In this document: positions 1 through 12,889 of the stretch, one piece after another
How the letters are laid out: each line of letters opens with the position of its first letter
How positions within the stretch are numbered: the stretch's first letter is position 1
NCBI RefSeq assembly: GCF_000004075.3
Contig: NC_026655.2
Location: 6,510,001 to 6,574,000 of the forward strand
Direction: 5' to 3'
Origin: Cucumis sativus
Lineage: Eukaryota > Streptophyta > Magnoliopsida > Cucurbitales > Cucurbitaceae
DNA: 64,000 bases
Notes under the pieces: model-generated
The model's database searches: none
Told to the model about the DNA's origin: nothing
What the model saw: the letters and a program-made list of their open reading frames with translations, nothing else
Program-made: the position numbers and the translations under genes

Positions 1-2318
1 CCTTCACCTTTATTTTATATTATTTGAATTTTCTTCCATCAACCTTTTCCCTTTTTTTATTTTCTTCCATATTTGCTATCTCTCTGCGTTTTTTTGACCT
101 TGTAATTTTAAATATATCTAATATTTGAGTTTTAATTATTTTCACACACCTTTTTTAATATTACCATGCATTTCCCATCTGTTCTAAATTCTCTTTGTTG
201 CTCTTAATTAATCCCACTTCTCGACTTGGGGTTGAGTAATAATTAGAGATCCCGTCTAGAATTCAAACGACACTTTACAAATATATAGCCAATCAACTCC
301 AATCTTCTGATATGATACCATATAAAATTATTTAAATTTAGTTTTCTGAATCTATATCAAGATAATATCCCAAGTAGCTACGTCTATAACTGATATAAAT
401 CTATTAATCCTTGATAGAATCTAACAATGCAAGATTATACCAATATAATTACTCTTGATTTATAATCTAAATTTTACATTTTGATCTGGAATTTTAAGAT
501 TAGGAGTACTCTTTTTTTTTTTTTTTATTTTAGAAAGAAGTTACAAAATATTGTATGGGAGATTTTTGACGAGAGTGTTAGGGAAATGTATCAAAATAGC
601 TAAATATTACTTACTCATGTTTTGGTCTGTCTACTGATCATTTCTAGTTGTTAGCTGTTCCAAAAGAAAATTAGTTACAACTATTAAGCTTCATGTTGTG
701 CAACTTCTTACATGGTATATTGCTTTCGAATTGAAATTTATGAAGTTTTGTTTTCTTTCTTTTGGACTAAGAATTCGAAAAGTTACAAACATGGATTATG
801 GCCATTATTTAATATAATCATATTCATGGGTATTTTTCTGGTAAGATTAGGCTGCTATTTGGTACAAAAATAATTAAGACTTGAATCAATTAGTTACGAA
901 ACCAACTTCTTTACTTCTTGGCTAAAATAGAGATTTTGATTTTGTCAAAGCTGAAACTTTGACACCTACTTTTCACTTTAATTTGAATATGATGACTAAA
1001 TTACGAGCTTGATTGACGACGACATTGACCATTATGAATAGTTGAACTTTGTATCCACTTTTTCAAAATAAATTAGGTTTAAATATATATATAAAATTGT
1101 AATGAATTTTCCATAAGAAGGGAACAATTGCATGGTATTTGATGTACTTTCTTTTAATTCTTTTCATTAATAATTATAGCCAGGCCAATATACCTTCAAT
1201 TAATTAAATGGTTGATTTAATTATATAAAATACTCGTGAAATTTTTATTATTGATTATGAAATTAGATACTACTCGAATTAGTAATACATCCAAACATTT
1301 TCACTATACATGTTTTAGTACCCTTATTATCTTCACTTCAAATATATGGAATAAAAATCAGGAAGTATAGGATGATATTAAGAAAGAGGGTCATGAAAAG
1401 TTTCATTTGATCCCTTGAACATTGAAATTGATAAAAATATTGTGAAGGGTTATTTAGTAAAGCTATATGAATGAATAATGAATGACAATTGGTATTTGAA
1501 AAATTAGAACACACATGACAACATTTACAATATCATTTATAATATTTTATAAATAGATATAGTAACTTTGGCTCATAAGAATTGATTGTTTAACGATATT
1601 TTTTAAGCAAAATGAATGGTGAAAAATGAACTTAGTTAATGTAATCTAAAGTCAACCAACTGAAAAGAACTTTGAAAATTATGGAGATGGATTGATGTAT
1701 AAATTAGGTGAAAGGGACTGAATTGATTTTATAGGATGTAGTGTAATATCAATGAAATCATTTCCATGCATATCCTAATTTAATTTTGTCTGTTTTTTTT
1801 TTTTAAATACTCGTAAATAAATATTACTTTTTATTTACTGGAAAAGCACACACTTTTCAAAGTTAAAAGGTTTAATAAATAATAAAATTTACTATAATGA
1901 TACATTAGGAAAAAAACCTTTTTTTGGCACAACTTTAAATGAAATATATTATACAAATTATCATTGAGTTACACTTGATGGGATAATGATTTTGAAGGGA
2001 ATCGAATGAAAGATGATATGTCAATTACTTAGTTGAGATGTTACATTTAATGTAATTATATTGTAATTATAAAACTTTTTATACATGTGTAAACATTGAA
2101 GTCGTCAATCTGATGAATTAAGATATTATATCAAAACGTCATAAATTCAAATACTATCAATATTGTTCAACTAAAAAAGATAGAATGAAATCCCAAAGTT
2201 CCAAGAATCTTAATCATCATGTATATATCTTCAATGATAAAACAAACCAATAAAGAATAATAAACGCAAGAATTCAATCACACAATATAGATCATATTTT
2301 GGGTTCCCCTATGATCAT
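1..2318. other. AT-rich intergenic region
   Basis: I see no open frame of useful length, no RNA gene and no element with recognisable ends here. The DNA is strongly AT-rich with short T and A tracts. The right end is the 3' flank of the minus-strand STIG1-like gene. Confidence 0.6.
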
Positions 2319-2738
2319 TTAGGCATAACCACACATGCCATAGACACACAAACTTCCTCTATTGCACTTATTGTTGCAACCTCCACAATGCTTTCTATTA
2401 AACATTGTATTCACACACTTCCCTTTACAGCATACCTCCGAGTACTTACATTTCTTGCCACATCTCCCACAATTATATCTATCTCTTTTCAAATCCACAC
2501 ACTTCTTCTGGCAACAATTGCGGCCGGGGCTGCCTTCGGCTCGACACACCTTTATATTTCTATCACATGTCATTGCTGCTTGAAAGGGCCTAAACTTGTA
2601 AGAGAAGAAGCCCCTCCTCCCTCTAAGCGACGTTAGTGTAACTACATCTTCCATTTTCTCATGCTCTTGAGCTGCATGAGATGACAAAAGAGATGTAAAC
2701 AAGACCACAACAAAGAATAGCTTTACAAAACACATCAT
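2319..2738 (-). CDS. STIG1-like secreted cysteine-rich protein
   Basis: Intronless gene for a 139-residue protein. Residues 1 to about 22 (MMCFVKLFFVVVLF...) form a signal peptide ending near an Ala-Ala site. A short variable linker follows, containing TSLRGRRGF. The C-terminal two thirds hold 16 cysteines in the spacing of the plant STIG1 (stigma-specific protein) family, with NCCQKKC, NCGRCGKKC, VCCKGKC, HCGGCNNKC and the closing GMCGYA. Family members are small apoplastic proteins. Tomato STIG1 acts on stigma exudate and pollen tube growth through receptor kinases, and others have been linked to seed coat or stress roles. The length is normal for the family and the frame is intact. Start: the tandem ATG-ATG, of which the first is used here. 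A TATA box lies about 110 bp upstream. Whether it is stigma-expressed cannot be read from the sequence. Confidence 0.93.
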   Translation of the reverse strand: MMCFVKLFFVVVLFTSLLSSHAAQEHEKMEDVVTLTSLRGRRGFFSYKFRPFQAAMTCDRNIKVCRAEGSPGRNCCQKKCVDLKRDRYNCGRCGKKCKYSEVCCKGKCVNTMFNRKHCGGCNNKCNRGSLCVYGMCGYA

Positions 2739-2850
2739 TTTTCTTCTTCTTGGGAATGAGAATTGAATAATAGGTAATGTTAGAGGGAAAAGGATATGAA
2801 GGAATGTAAGAGAGAAGAATGGTTTGGGATTATTGAAGAGATGAAGATGG

Positions 2851-2860
2851 TTATATATAG
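2851..2860 (-). promoter_or_regulatory. TATA box of the STIG1-like gene
   Basis: On the minus strand this reads CTATATATAA. It sits about 112 bp upstream of the start codon, a sensible distance for a plant core promoter with a 5' leader of roughly 80 bp. Confidence 0.55.
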
Positions 2861-3640
2861 TTGTAGTTGAAGGGAAATTCTGATAGTGGATGAGTCTAAA
2901 ACAGCGACCATGAAGAAGAATTATGGGCTAAAACGTGTTAGGTTTTGTTATGTTATGTTATTAGGCAAGGGAAGATGTGTGGACTCCATGTGGGTTTTCT
3001 TGCTACAAAAAACATGCACTAATTTCTTTTTATTATCATTTCTTTATGTCTTTGACTTTCTCATCGTTTTTATATTGTTTGAACTCTTCTCTTCGGGTTT
3101 CTCTCCATTTTAATATCTAACCTTTTTCAGTTTTCTTTTCACACACTTTTTTGAGTTTTTCGTTTTCTTTAAAAAATTTAAAGGTTAACAAAAAGAACAT
3201 GCACATTAAAATATTTAGACACACTGTTTCTAGATTTGCAAATATAACCAAGAGAGAGAATAGATATTTTTAAAAAACGCAATCCTTATCAATGAAAAAA
3301 AAACTATTTACAAAATATAACAAAACAAAACTTAAATGAACTAGTGGATGTATTTTGTGAGTAGTTTTAATAATTTGCTATTTTTGAAAGTTCATCTTTG
3401 AATTTTTAAGTTGTACCATCACATTTTTATCATATTTTACATGAAAAATATTGCAAATAATAATATAGCAAAATTTGAGCTCCCCAGCCGATTTACACAG
3501 GGGCGCACGTGCCCCGAATTTATTGGTTTTTGCATTTTGAGTACATATTTTAAATACCTTGTAAAAATATATATACGCAAATTTAACATAGTTCCCAAAA
3601 TGTGATGGTGTTGAGTGGTAGGGAGACAAAGGGTAATTTG
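2861..3640. other. Intergenic, upstream of the STIG1-like gene
   Basis: Non-coding, AT-rich. It contains one GC-rich island near 3478-3522 with the palindrome GGGGCGCACGTGCCCC (imperfect). A similar GC-rich inverted motif (GGGGGCTCGAGCCCC) recurs near 15370-15386, suggesting both are bits of a dispersed element. The ends of that element are not visible. Confidence 0.4.
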
Positions 3641-4150
3641 TAGGTTCATTATGCTTCCCTACACCAAATGGAAACAGAGGCCAGCTAGGACAAACCCATT
3701 TGGAAGGACGATGACACCATGGACATTTTGCAAAAAAGGCTCCCAAATCCTTGTCTCACCCGTTCAAGGTGAAGATATTGGGCATTTGTTCTTCCACTGC
3801 AGATGGCTATTTGTGATCGGCTGGCTATACATGTGGGCTGGACTAATAGAAATAGTGACATGGAAGTCCTCTGTAAAGACCTTTGCTCTTTTAACCTCTC
3901 CACAAAATATCTGTGGCTATTTCATGGTCAATTTCGTTGGAGGAAAACAGTAGAACGTCCAATGACAAACATTCCAGCGCCACAAACATCTGGGAAAACG
4001 TTTGCTTCCTTAGAGGTTGTTGGGCTAGCCATTATAAGTCTTCTGATTATAGTGCATTATCCACAGTCCACAGATGCTTTAATAATCTCAATGACTTTGT
4101 AAAACTTTTATTGGTATTCTCTGAAGCACTTTTTTTTTTTTTTTTGTGCT
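3640..4150 (+). mobile_element. LINE relic (3' part, reverse transcriptase zinc-finger region)
   Basis: Broken plus-strand frames carry the trace of the zf-RVT region at the 3' end of plant L1-like LINE ORF2: 'EDIGHLFFHCRW', then in other frames 'NDKHSSATNIWENV' and 'NNLNDF'. The layout matches better preserved copies in this window (42.4 kb, 57.8 kb). It ends near a T-rich tract at 4129-4146. Several frameshifts make this an old, dead fragment. Confidence 0.6.
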
Positions 4151-4170
4151 CATTGTCTTCTCCGATCCTA

Positions 4171-5263
4171 TTAATTAATGGAGTGGGATGATGAAAGTAC
4201 TAGAAGAATGTTCACTTACATAAGATACTTTGGTGTACCAGTTTACATATGTTGCATCTTCTTCTTCAAAAAAAAGAAAAAAACTGGTAAGTTGCGAGTT
4301 CAAACCTCTACTTCATCCATCCATTTTTCTCTATTATCTTGTTACAAACAAACATCTCTGATCCACTATTTTAGTTTTTAATTTCTTTTGAAAGCAATTT
4401 CTTCAAATTCTAATGTTGTTCTACTTGTAGAATAGAATGTTATTTAGGTTCAAAAAATAAAATAAAAACCCTTAACTTATTTTTTAACCTTCAATTTATT
4501 TAATTTAGATATTAAAACAAACGTATAAATGTTTAATTAATTCAACTTCAAACAAAAAATTATTTAAAATTTTTCTCACATAGGAATATCAATTTTAGAA
4601 AAATTAGTTGTTTCAAATTTTATTTGCTTATATATTTAGAAATTTTATAATATTTTATATTTATATAAATTTTAAATTAATCAAATTTATTCTCTAAATT
4701 TTTTTAATTTCGTTTAACAAATCTGTAAAATTTAAAGATTTTAAAGATTTTCTAATAATGAGAATGTGGACCAACACTAAGAAAAAACCAGACAATTATA
4801 ATGTGATGAGACAAATGAAATTTAAATATTCTTACCAAATATAGTAATTAAAATTCATGATTATAATAAAATAAGTTGGAATCTCAATTATAGAAATTTA
4901 TTACTAATAGATGATATTGTAAATATTAATCTATCAGCGATAGACCACTAAGAGTCTACTAACGATAGAACTCTATTATTTTTTAAAAAAGGATGTATTG
5001 AATAGATAGCGCACCGAACATCTTCACTATGTGACGATAGAACCTTATCATTCATAGACTTTACTGTATTTATAATTATATTTACAATTATTTTAAATAT
5101 GTTGGTCTCTTGGATTATTTTCTCTAAGATTAGTGAGCCCATTGACTTAAAAAGATCGAGAAAGTGTGAGCCCATTACCATATCATATAACGTAATAAAG
5201 GATTCCTATTCAATTCTTGATGAAGTTTGTTTGTATTTAATATTCTTATACAGTTTGGACAAA

Positions 5264-5300
<37 letters not shown>

Positions 5301-5633
5301 TTCTCCTCAATAAAACACTAATTAAGTTAATAAATAAAGTGCAATTGGTAAATTGTTTATTTGGGAGGAGCTAGAGAGAGGCATCAGATAATTTAAACTA
5401 AGTTGATACATCACTAACACATTTCATCATATACACAAAACTCAAAAGTGATGTATTCAAGTATACAAAAAGTACAAGTATTGATATTTGGGAGGAGCTA
5501 GAGAAAAAGCTCTCAGACAACAAAGGAGGAGGAATGATGAAACACATAAAATGCAATTCAACCAAAAAGAAGAAAAAATGAAGCTTTATCATCACCATTG
5601 TTGACGAACAAGGCAAGATGTTTATTTTCATTG
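4171..5633. other. AT-rich flank downstream of the gag-like gene
   Basis: No gene found. From about 5160 the sequence is the 3' flank of the minus-strand gag-like gene and can be matched to 17640-17890 and 18780-19090, the flanks of its paralogues. It contains a degenerate copy of the GATAGA foldback repeat (about 4890-5060) and a TA microsatellite. Confidence 0.5.
5268..5298. repeat. (TA)n microsatellite
   Basis: About 15 uninterrupted TA units in the 3' flank of the gag-like gene. The paralogous flank at 18.8 kb lacks the expansion. Confidence 0.9.
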
Positions 5634-6919
5634 CTACATTGTGTTTTTCTTGGTCATTTTAGATTTTCTAGTTTTTTGTTCTCCAACTATAAGAGAATAA
5701 GCTTGGTCCACCGTTGGAGATGGCCTCACAGCAAGGATTTGGGAGCAAAGTAAGGAATAAGAATCGTTTAGTCCCAAAAGAAATTGCATTAGTTTTTCTC
5801 TTTCCATGAACTCACTCCGCTCCTCAATTGCATTATTGGATGAAGATTGAGGGGAATTAAGGTTGATTGAAGAAGCTGCAGCTTCATTCCATAATGCCTT
5901 GAGGTTTCTGAAGTAAGATTTAATGGATGTGTTTCCTTGACGATGAGATGCAATCAACTCATAAATTTTAAGTAACATTGTTGGAGAATTGCTCTCAGAA
6001 TTATGTTGTTCAATAATTGTATCTGAACTCACGGATTTGTGTATCGATCTTGATTGATGGACGTTGTTCGCAACAACATCATTAACTACACAACATTTTC
6101 AATAATATTGGTGCAAAATTCAATGTTTTCATATGAAATATGATTTTTTTTAAACAAAATACTGCTGCAGGAAAATTACAAGAACTAACCCAAACATAGG
6201 ATTACTAAAAGTCAAACCCACTTTGATTCCCTATGATTGATTCAAAAAAAATATAAATATTTATCACTTTATTTGTATAGATGGTAGCTATATCTATTTT
6301 TGTAAAGCTACTTTAATTTTACATCCTTACAATCTCTCATTTAGATGTGATTTTAAATACTCAACCTTAGTCCCAGCGTTACAAAAACCATAATAAAAAA
6401 AGCTATACAGGAAACAAACATAAATATCAAAAACAAAGAAATATAAGAACAAAATCGTTGTCGAACTGGGGCATAACTAGTTTTTGAAGAATGAGATCTA
6501 AAATTTAAAAAATGTGTTTCTAATAGATTAAATTCAGTTAGTTTAAAAAAAAAAAAACAAAAAAAAAGCTAATATTTGAGGAAAAGGGTAGTAAACGTAA
6601 GCTCACCTTCGTGAATAGAGAGGTGATGCAATTGATTTTGAAGAAGATGATCAGCAGTTTTGACAGGGCTGGGAGAATGATTTGGAGAATCAGAAAACTT
6701 ATGATGACTCGAACCATCCTTAGGAGTGGCAATTCCAGCTTTTTTTTTTCTTGTTTGAAGACTTATAGGTTGAGTTGCTGCTTTAGTCAGGTGCTGATGG
6801 GAAGTGGGAGTTGCTAAGTGAATGGTTGATTCAGGGGCAGATATGGTGCCTGATAGATGGTCGGGTGGCGTCTTTCTGGGATTGGATCTTCTTGGACTCA
6901 GAAATCCCCTCGACGTCAT
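5634..6919 (-). CDS. Two-exon gene with a copia-gag-like (UBN2-type) domain, copy A
   Basis: Predicted join of exon 1 (6919 to 6607) and exon 2 (6085 to 5634), giving 765 nt and 254 residues. The donor is GAAG|GTGAGC and the acceptor TGTGTAG|TT. Exon phases agree, and the same structure is intact in the paralogue at 19.1-20.9 kb. Exon 1 encodes a basic Ser/Pro-rich segment starting MTSRGFLSPRRSNPRKTPP and ending SIHE. Exon 2 encodes a domain like the gag protein of Ty1/copia elements: 'GNTSIKSYFRNLKALWNEA', 'REKLMQFLLGLNDSYSLLCSQIL', 'PSPTVDQAYSLI'. There is no zinc knuckle, protease or polymerase behind it, and no LTR was found around it. Two intact spliced paralogues suggest a host gene built on gag sequence. 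Expression and function are unknown. It lies downstream of ANK1 on the same strand. Confidence 0.6.
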
Positions 6920-7599
6920 ATCTTGAGTTACAACCTTAAGCTTAGTTTCTGATGTGATGTGAGAAATTTAATTCTGGGGATTTAAGATGGGAAAGAAGAA
7001 AGGGTAATTTCTCAGATCAAGTCAAACGCTTGTGTTCTTGATGCCATTTGATCCTAAAAATAATAATATTGAAGGCAGTGGGGAATCTAGAAACTATATT
7101 TATTTCATTTTATTCAAGCTTTCACATTTCTTTTAGATAACATACTAGATTATTGTATTAAGGTCCCTCACAATTATGGCCTACTCTTTTTTAATAGATA
7201 AAGATATAGTAAATTGGAAAATTTTCGTACGACTATATAATACTATAGATTTTTGTAGAATGCACAAAGTATTGCTCCATTGTGAACGGAAGACTTTCAT
7301 GATCAACTCTCATATAGGCTTCACTAAAAAAATATAGTTAAATAGAGAGATTGAGAAGCTAGAAAAGAAGGAAGAAAAATGTAAATGAGGCTTTTCATTA
7401 TAGTTTTGACTAACATAAGATTGTTGAGGCCTCTGATCCATCACATTGAACCAATGTATGTATATACATTGATCAAGAACTCCCATTATTATTAGGTTGT
7501 AGTTTTTGTAGCTAGATCAAGTTGGGTAAGAACAAATTTAAAATCTTTTTGATAAAAATAAAGTTCATAAACTTTTTTTTTTAAAAAAAAAACATACGT

Positions 7600-8625
7600 T
7601 AGGTCAACATGTGCATTTGAATATCTCCACTAGCTAGGTGAATCCCTTAGCACCCTCATCATCCCCACTTTTATTAATATATGAAGAATTAATATAATTA
7701 CAGCGGGGACAAAGCACTGATGCAATGGTATTAAAAGTGATGATACCCCTTTTAATTTGTTGCGTTATTTTATTGAGCACAAGGATACAACATTCTGCTG
7801 TTGGTTTTTCCATTCAAGAAGACCTTCAAGCTTGTTCCAAAGAATTTTAGCAGTATGACAATATATGAAAATATGATCAATCTCCTTTGAGTCTTTTTTA
7901 CATAAAGAACACCAATTTGGACTCAGATTGAGAATTGGAACTTTTCTCTGAAGAATGTCAGTAGTGTTAATACAAAAGTGTAAGAGAGACCATATGAAGA
8001 AACGAATTTTTTGGGATTTTGGTTTTCTAAAGTTGAGTAAAGATGTTATCATCAATATTAATATCATCTCTTTGGTTCAAGCTGAAAAAGACTTTCTTAA
8101 CAAAAGCAACAAATAATTTACCATCAATGTTCAAATTCAAAACAGGATAGTCAATGCCTTTACTGCATTTGGGGATATAAAATTTTGCTTGATTTCATTC
8201 CACTGCTAACGTTCATAATTTCGAGGAGGTCTTCTTGGTTTGAAATCCCAATGCAAAATGCTAGAATTTCACATGTCTTTTACAGAGCCATTTCGGATGG
8301 TAGATAAGGCAAATAGTCTTGGTTTTATGTCTGTATCTAAGGGACTAATCTCACACCAATTTCCTTTCCATAAGGAGAGATTTTCACCATTATTTACCGT
8401 CCATTTGATTTGGGCATTACACTAGTCGACACCTTAGCTTTGATAATATTTCTTCAAGGTGCTTTCAAAGGACTATATTTTCCATATGTAGACAACTCTT
8501 CAATGAAAGACTGATTATATTTAACAGTAATAATTTTTTTCTAGAGGAGATCGGCTTCGATCAGCATGGAATCTCCCTAGCCATTTGCACAAGAAGGAGA
8601 AGTTTGTATCTGCTGCCCAAACCAC
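7600..8625 (-). mobile_element. 5'-truncated L1-like LINE fragment
   Basis: The 3' tail at 7610-7680 is a sequence that recurs across the window (a 'ctccactaggtg' block, then CCCTCATCATCCCC), preceded by an A-rich end in LINE orientation. Behind it a minus-strand frame at 8067-7765 has the zf-RVT signature 'NWCSLCKKDSKEIDHIFIYCHTAKILW', the zinc-finger region at the C terminus of LINE ORF2. Stops and frameshifts are present. Upstream protein parts are degraded to about 8.6 kb. The paralogous segment near 21 kb lacks this LINE, so it inserted after the duplication or was lost there. Confidence 0.7.
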
Positions 8626-9454
8626 CCTTTTCAATATAAATTTCTAGAACATTTTTTAAAAAATAATTTAGCCTTTTATTTAAAGGTTTTCAGAAGTCTT
8701 TTGCTTTGTAAGTTGGGTATGTAAGAATTTAGATTGTTGAACTCATTCATGAATTTTACTATTGCATTTCTTTTTAGTTAATGTGAAAAATTGGGAAGTG
8801 TGTTATCAATAAGTCGAATATTTCTACCAAATTAAGAAATTGAAAACATGAGACGAAAGAGTCATCAAATTATTCGATGGAAGCCACATCTTTTCTTTTT
8901 AAAATTTTGGTTGTTCTTTTAATAAAATCTTTTGCCAACTAAACAAATTTCATACTTGATATTGAATTTACTTTTATTGCATTATGTAAAACTCTCCGTT
9001 GGAAGGATTTCCTCTAGCCCCTGTTTGATATCTGTTTGAACTCTTAATTTGGATTGCGCGTATTTCATTGATGTATCCTTTATCGAGACGTGATGATGAT
9101 ATTAAGGATGTGTCAATCTAATTGAGATATTTAGGTACGTCCACTGACTCTCTACTTTAGTAATTCTTTTAAAAAAATTGATTATGTTTTACTTTTGTAC
9201 AAATTATTAATATCAAAATGTAAATCAACAAAAGAATGAAATATTCTCTTATTTTCCTATTTTCTTCAACTTTTGTACAAATATCTAACTCTTGTCAACT
9301 TTCTTCAATTAATTTATATTTTAAAATGTCTTTAATTTTGTGTGAAGCTCATTTGAACGAAAACAGGTTCTTAACTTTCAAAAATCATGTCATGAATCAT
9401 AAACATATTAAAACAACATAGCTAGCTAGATAGTTCTGTATTCATGTAATTGCA
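8626..9454. other. Flank shared by the duplicated ANK / gag-like unit
   Basis: No gene. The segment aligns by eye with about 21240-22130: a shared stretch around 'attcatgaattttacta' (8745 versus 21325) and a shared stretch before the ankyrin 3' end. It is therefore the spacer between the ankyrin gene and the gag-like gene in the duplicated unit. Confidence 0.5.
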
Positions 9455-12020
9455 CTAAAATAGCCTTTTCTTGTTTGTTCTCAAATAAAATCGAACCCAA
9501 TATGTTGACCGCATTGTATCCACAAACAATTTAAAGTGAAACACACAAAAACAGGCAATTGGAAGGATGATTACTGCTCCAACGATCAATGGAATTTTCA
9601 CCGTTGTTTTATGATACGCAATAAAGAAGGTTGCACTGAAAGCCACCATCATGCAAGCTATAGAAATAAATAGTGTCATTAACCCAATTAATAACTTGCT
9701 TGGCAACCATATCAAAAAATCTTCTTCCGCATAGCGCGCCGTCAAAATTGATAAAAATGTGAGTATAGAAGTCGTAGACATCACCAGAGCTGCAACATCA
9801 GATATGACGAACACTGTAAATACCTGATTCTTTTGGAAAATAGGAATGCCGTCTTTATCATCGTTGCCTCCTGGAACCGTGAATGCCGCCGCGAAAACAA
9901 CCGTGGCTATTAAAGCTGCCACCAGCATGCACGAGTTTGCAGTGTTTTTCATCCACTCTTCCCCTTCTTTCAGTAGGTGTTTGTGCTCTTTTGTGAAGAG
10001 TTCACGAGGTGTTAGTCTATCATCATGCTCGTTTTTCATCTTCATTTCATAATAAGATGGGATAACGATTTTCTCCACTTCCTTGAATTAAGTTAAAGAA
10101 CAACATTTCAAAATAATGCTCCCAAATATATATTTTTTTAAAAAATACATTAAATTAAATGTATGCGTCAAAGAATGGCGTACCTTAAACCACCGTAACT
10201 CGTATTGCATTTGCAGAGCTTTCCCAGACACTACTTTGTTTAGGTGATATGGAGATGCCAACTTTCCAGCTAAGTGTAGAATGTTACAATCATTCTTTTC
10301 ATTGTAACCATTGGCAAGGTAATTCTTCACCCCTCCTATCTCATGCATAAGACTAAACACATTTCCTTGTCGATTTTCAACCGCTACGTGAAATATGGTT
10401 TTGTTGTCCTTGTTAGCCATCCATAACAAATCGGGATAGGACCGAATGAGTATTATCAAGAACTCCACATTTCCAACGCTTGCTGCATCGAGCAATAAAT
10501 TTGAGGGAGTTAATATCAACTTGTGTAGTTCGAGTGTCGAGAGGTCCTCAACCACAAAATTCCATAGACTTTCAACAACTTGATGGGCTAATGTCTGCAT
10601 TACAGTTGTTTTGTAAATCCTATTGAAGCCTACAAAATTAATTAAATCACATAAACATATATAAAATCATATAACTAATGAGAAATCAATGATATTGGAT
10701 ATGTATTTAATTACGAGAGTTTATATATTTTTTCCAGAAGCAAAGCTTGTTGCTGCTACCAATTGCATTTGGCTTTCTAGATAGTAAATGCAAAGCTGTT
10801 TCACCAGTTCCTCCCACCCTCTCCTTTGCTAAATCAGGTTTCTTTTTCAGAATATCTAATGCTATATCTACAACAAAAGAAATGAAGAGTAAGAACATTG
10901 AATATATAGTATTAGTTAAAGATTATTGTTATATATCAAATAAGGGATTTGGAAGTAAAACCATAGTAATCACTGTCCACTGTAGCTAAGAGAAGATCAA
11001 GTTGCTGATTAGTTTGTAGATCATTAAAATTAGTCTGAGAGAAAAGATAAGAAGCCATGTCTTTGAGTTTGTAAAATACAGAACTAAGAAGTGGAACATA
11101 TTTAAGATGAGCATCATCAACAGGATCTCGAAGCTTGTGATCATTGTCAACAATTGTTTCAGCGATCCTTACAATTCCTGATACAGCAGCATAAGCAAGG
11201 GCAGTACGTCCATCTCTATTTTTTATAGCTAAGTCAAAGCCATTTGAAGAGTAAAGTTTAACCAACTTTTCAACAAAAGAAATATGCTTTCCAGCAGCAG
11301 CAATATGGAGTGCCGTATTCTCTCTTATAGTTATCTTCTTAGTGATCCATGATGAATCTTTTTTAAATATATTATTGGCAGCTTCCCAATCACCCTTTAA
11401 AGCAGCTTCATGTAACTTAACAGCATTTTTAATGTTTTCTTTACTCTCCATTGATGCACCTACAAACAAACAATCCGTAATACCAACAAAAAAAAAAAAA
11501 AAAAAACAAAGAAATTTAAAGTTTAAACATTAACTTAAGTCAACAATAATTTAAGTCTCAACTTATAATATCAAAGTTGTAGTAGATACATGAATAAAAC
11601 ATTAATAACCAATATTTACAACATGGTCTATCATTGATAGATTTTACATATATTTGAAATTTTAAAAAATTTTAAAAAATGTTGTTATATATACTAATAC
11701 TTTGAATCTAGTTGCCATTTTTAAATCTATTCCACAAATTTATATTTTATTAGAAATTTTCTTTTGCTAATGATTGGAGAGTTTGCAATGTGATAATGTT
11801 AGGGAGAGGGGATGTAAACTTAAGGAAAAGTGCATGAAATTAACAACAGAACTATGAAGGGATATATATGAACATAGAGTTTCTAGAAATGAAATCCTCA
11901 TATTCTACCTTGTCCGTCGATTATATTGATCACCACAGTGTCGGCAACAGAGGTTTGTGAAGGAGAAGAAGAAGGAAAATAAGAAATAGGATCGTCGGAA
12001 GTCAACGCTGAGCTTCCCAT
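9455..12020 (-). CDS. ANK1: ankyrin-repeat protein with C-terminal PGG membrane domain
   Basis: Five exons: 12020-11909, 11459-10962, 10867-10715, 10629-10184 and 10081-9455. They total 1836 nt and 611 residues. All introns are GT-AG, phases match (1,1,1,0) and no stop interrupts. Residues 1-37 are a Ser-rich leader (MGSSALTSDDPISYF). Exons 2-4 hold degenerate ankyrin repeats such as 'NTALHIAAAGKHISFVEKL', 'GRTALAYAAVSGIVRIAE', 'ETALHLLSRKPNAIG' and '[18 protein letters not shown]'. Exon 5 is the PGG domain, with ELFTKEHKHLLKEGEEWMK, '[20 protein letters not shown]', the TVPGG motif and four hydrophobic helices. The type is known from ITN1/ACD6-related plant proteins at the plasma membrane, linked to stress and defence signalling. 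This copy's role is inferred only from family. It looks fully functional. Confidence 0.9.
11600..11720. repeat. GATAGA foldback repeat (MITE-like), in ANK1 intron 1
   Basis: Shows the recurring pattern of this family: 'acatggtctatcattgatag', an A/T-rich core and 'gttgttatata', ending near 'gaatctagttgcc'. The best copies are at 41.7, 48.4 and 58.3 kb. Confidence 0.5.
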
Positions 12021-12098
12021 ATCGGCGTCCTCCCACTCTTCCTATCTTTCAGATCTTATGGAAGCTAGCTAGAGACATCAAACAATGGTTACGTTTTT

Positions 12099-12112
12099 GA
12101 TAATATATGGAG
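12099..12112 (-). promoter_or_regulatory. Candidate TATA box of ANK1
   Basis: The minus strand reads CCATATATTATC about 80-90 bp upstream of the ANK1 start codon. Position is reasonable, but TA-rich strings are common in this DNA. Confidence 0.3.
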
Positions 12113-12760
12113 TACTGTTTTTTTTTTTTTTCATTTAAATGTTGTTTTATAAATAAAATACATCACAACGTGGGACGACATGAGCAAATATCAAATACAA
12201 TTATATTTATTGACAAACTCAAAATATTATTTCACTCATATATTTAAATAAGGAAGATCAATAGAATGTATATTTATGAGCTGCATATATAGGATGTTTA
12301 TTTAATTGGACTCAAAATATTGTATACATTAGCTGTTTAGATATTGCTAGTTAAGCTCTTGTTTCATGTGTTTTTTTAATGGATATTGTATTAAGGATAA
12401 TATGCTAATGTTGACTTGTGGTGTGAACTATTGATAATTAATTTTCTATTTTTGAATTAAATAACACAATGACAACTATATATATATTATTTTTAAGAGA
12501 GAAATAGACAGCTATGATTGGACATATGAATTTATGAGACTAATAAAAGAATTGAACTGTTATGTTCAAATAGGCAATTGTAATTTAATGGTGTACTCAT
12601 CATTAATTTTCTGTACAATTTCAGTTGTCACCACACCCACATAGTTGCCTTCTATCAATAATCTCCACCATATATATATATACACACATATGTTCATATA
12701 TTAATTAAAATTTTGTACACTCCCATCCCTGTGAATCTTTCTTTTTTTTCTTCGTGTGAC
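12113..12760. other. AT-rich intergenic region upstream of ANK1
   Basis: No gene seen. Just beyond, around 12745-12835, is a solo LINE 3' tail in plus orientation ('gtgcacctgacccaacgtat' followed by T/A-rich DNA). Confidence 0.5.
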
Positions 12761-12889
12761 TAGGGTGTCAAGGAAATGTCTATCTAATAAGATGTCTGAG
12801 TGCACCTGACCCAACGTATTTTTTTAATATATATTTATTTTGAAAAAAATAATTATTTTTTTTTGAAAAAAAAAGAGATGTTACATTCT

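Noticed and set aside
2362..2636. Plus-strand frames opposite the STIG1-like gene
   Set aside because: They are the antisense reading of a well-supported cysteine-rich gene, with no family resemblance.
3478..3522. GC-rich palindrome suggesting an imprinted or regulatory site, or the end of a transposon
   Set aside because: A related motif near 15370 suggests a dispersed repeat, but no terminal repeats or target duplications could be placed, so no element is called.
4290..4320. tRNA-like T-loop phrase 'gagttcaaacctc'
   Set aside because: No acceptor stem, D arm or anticodon arm can be built around it.
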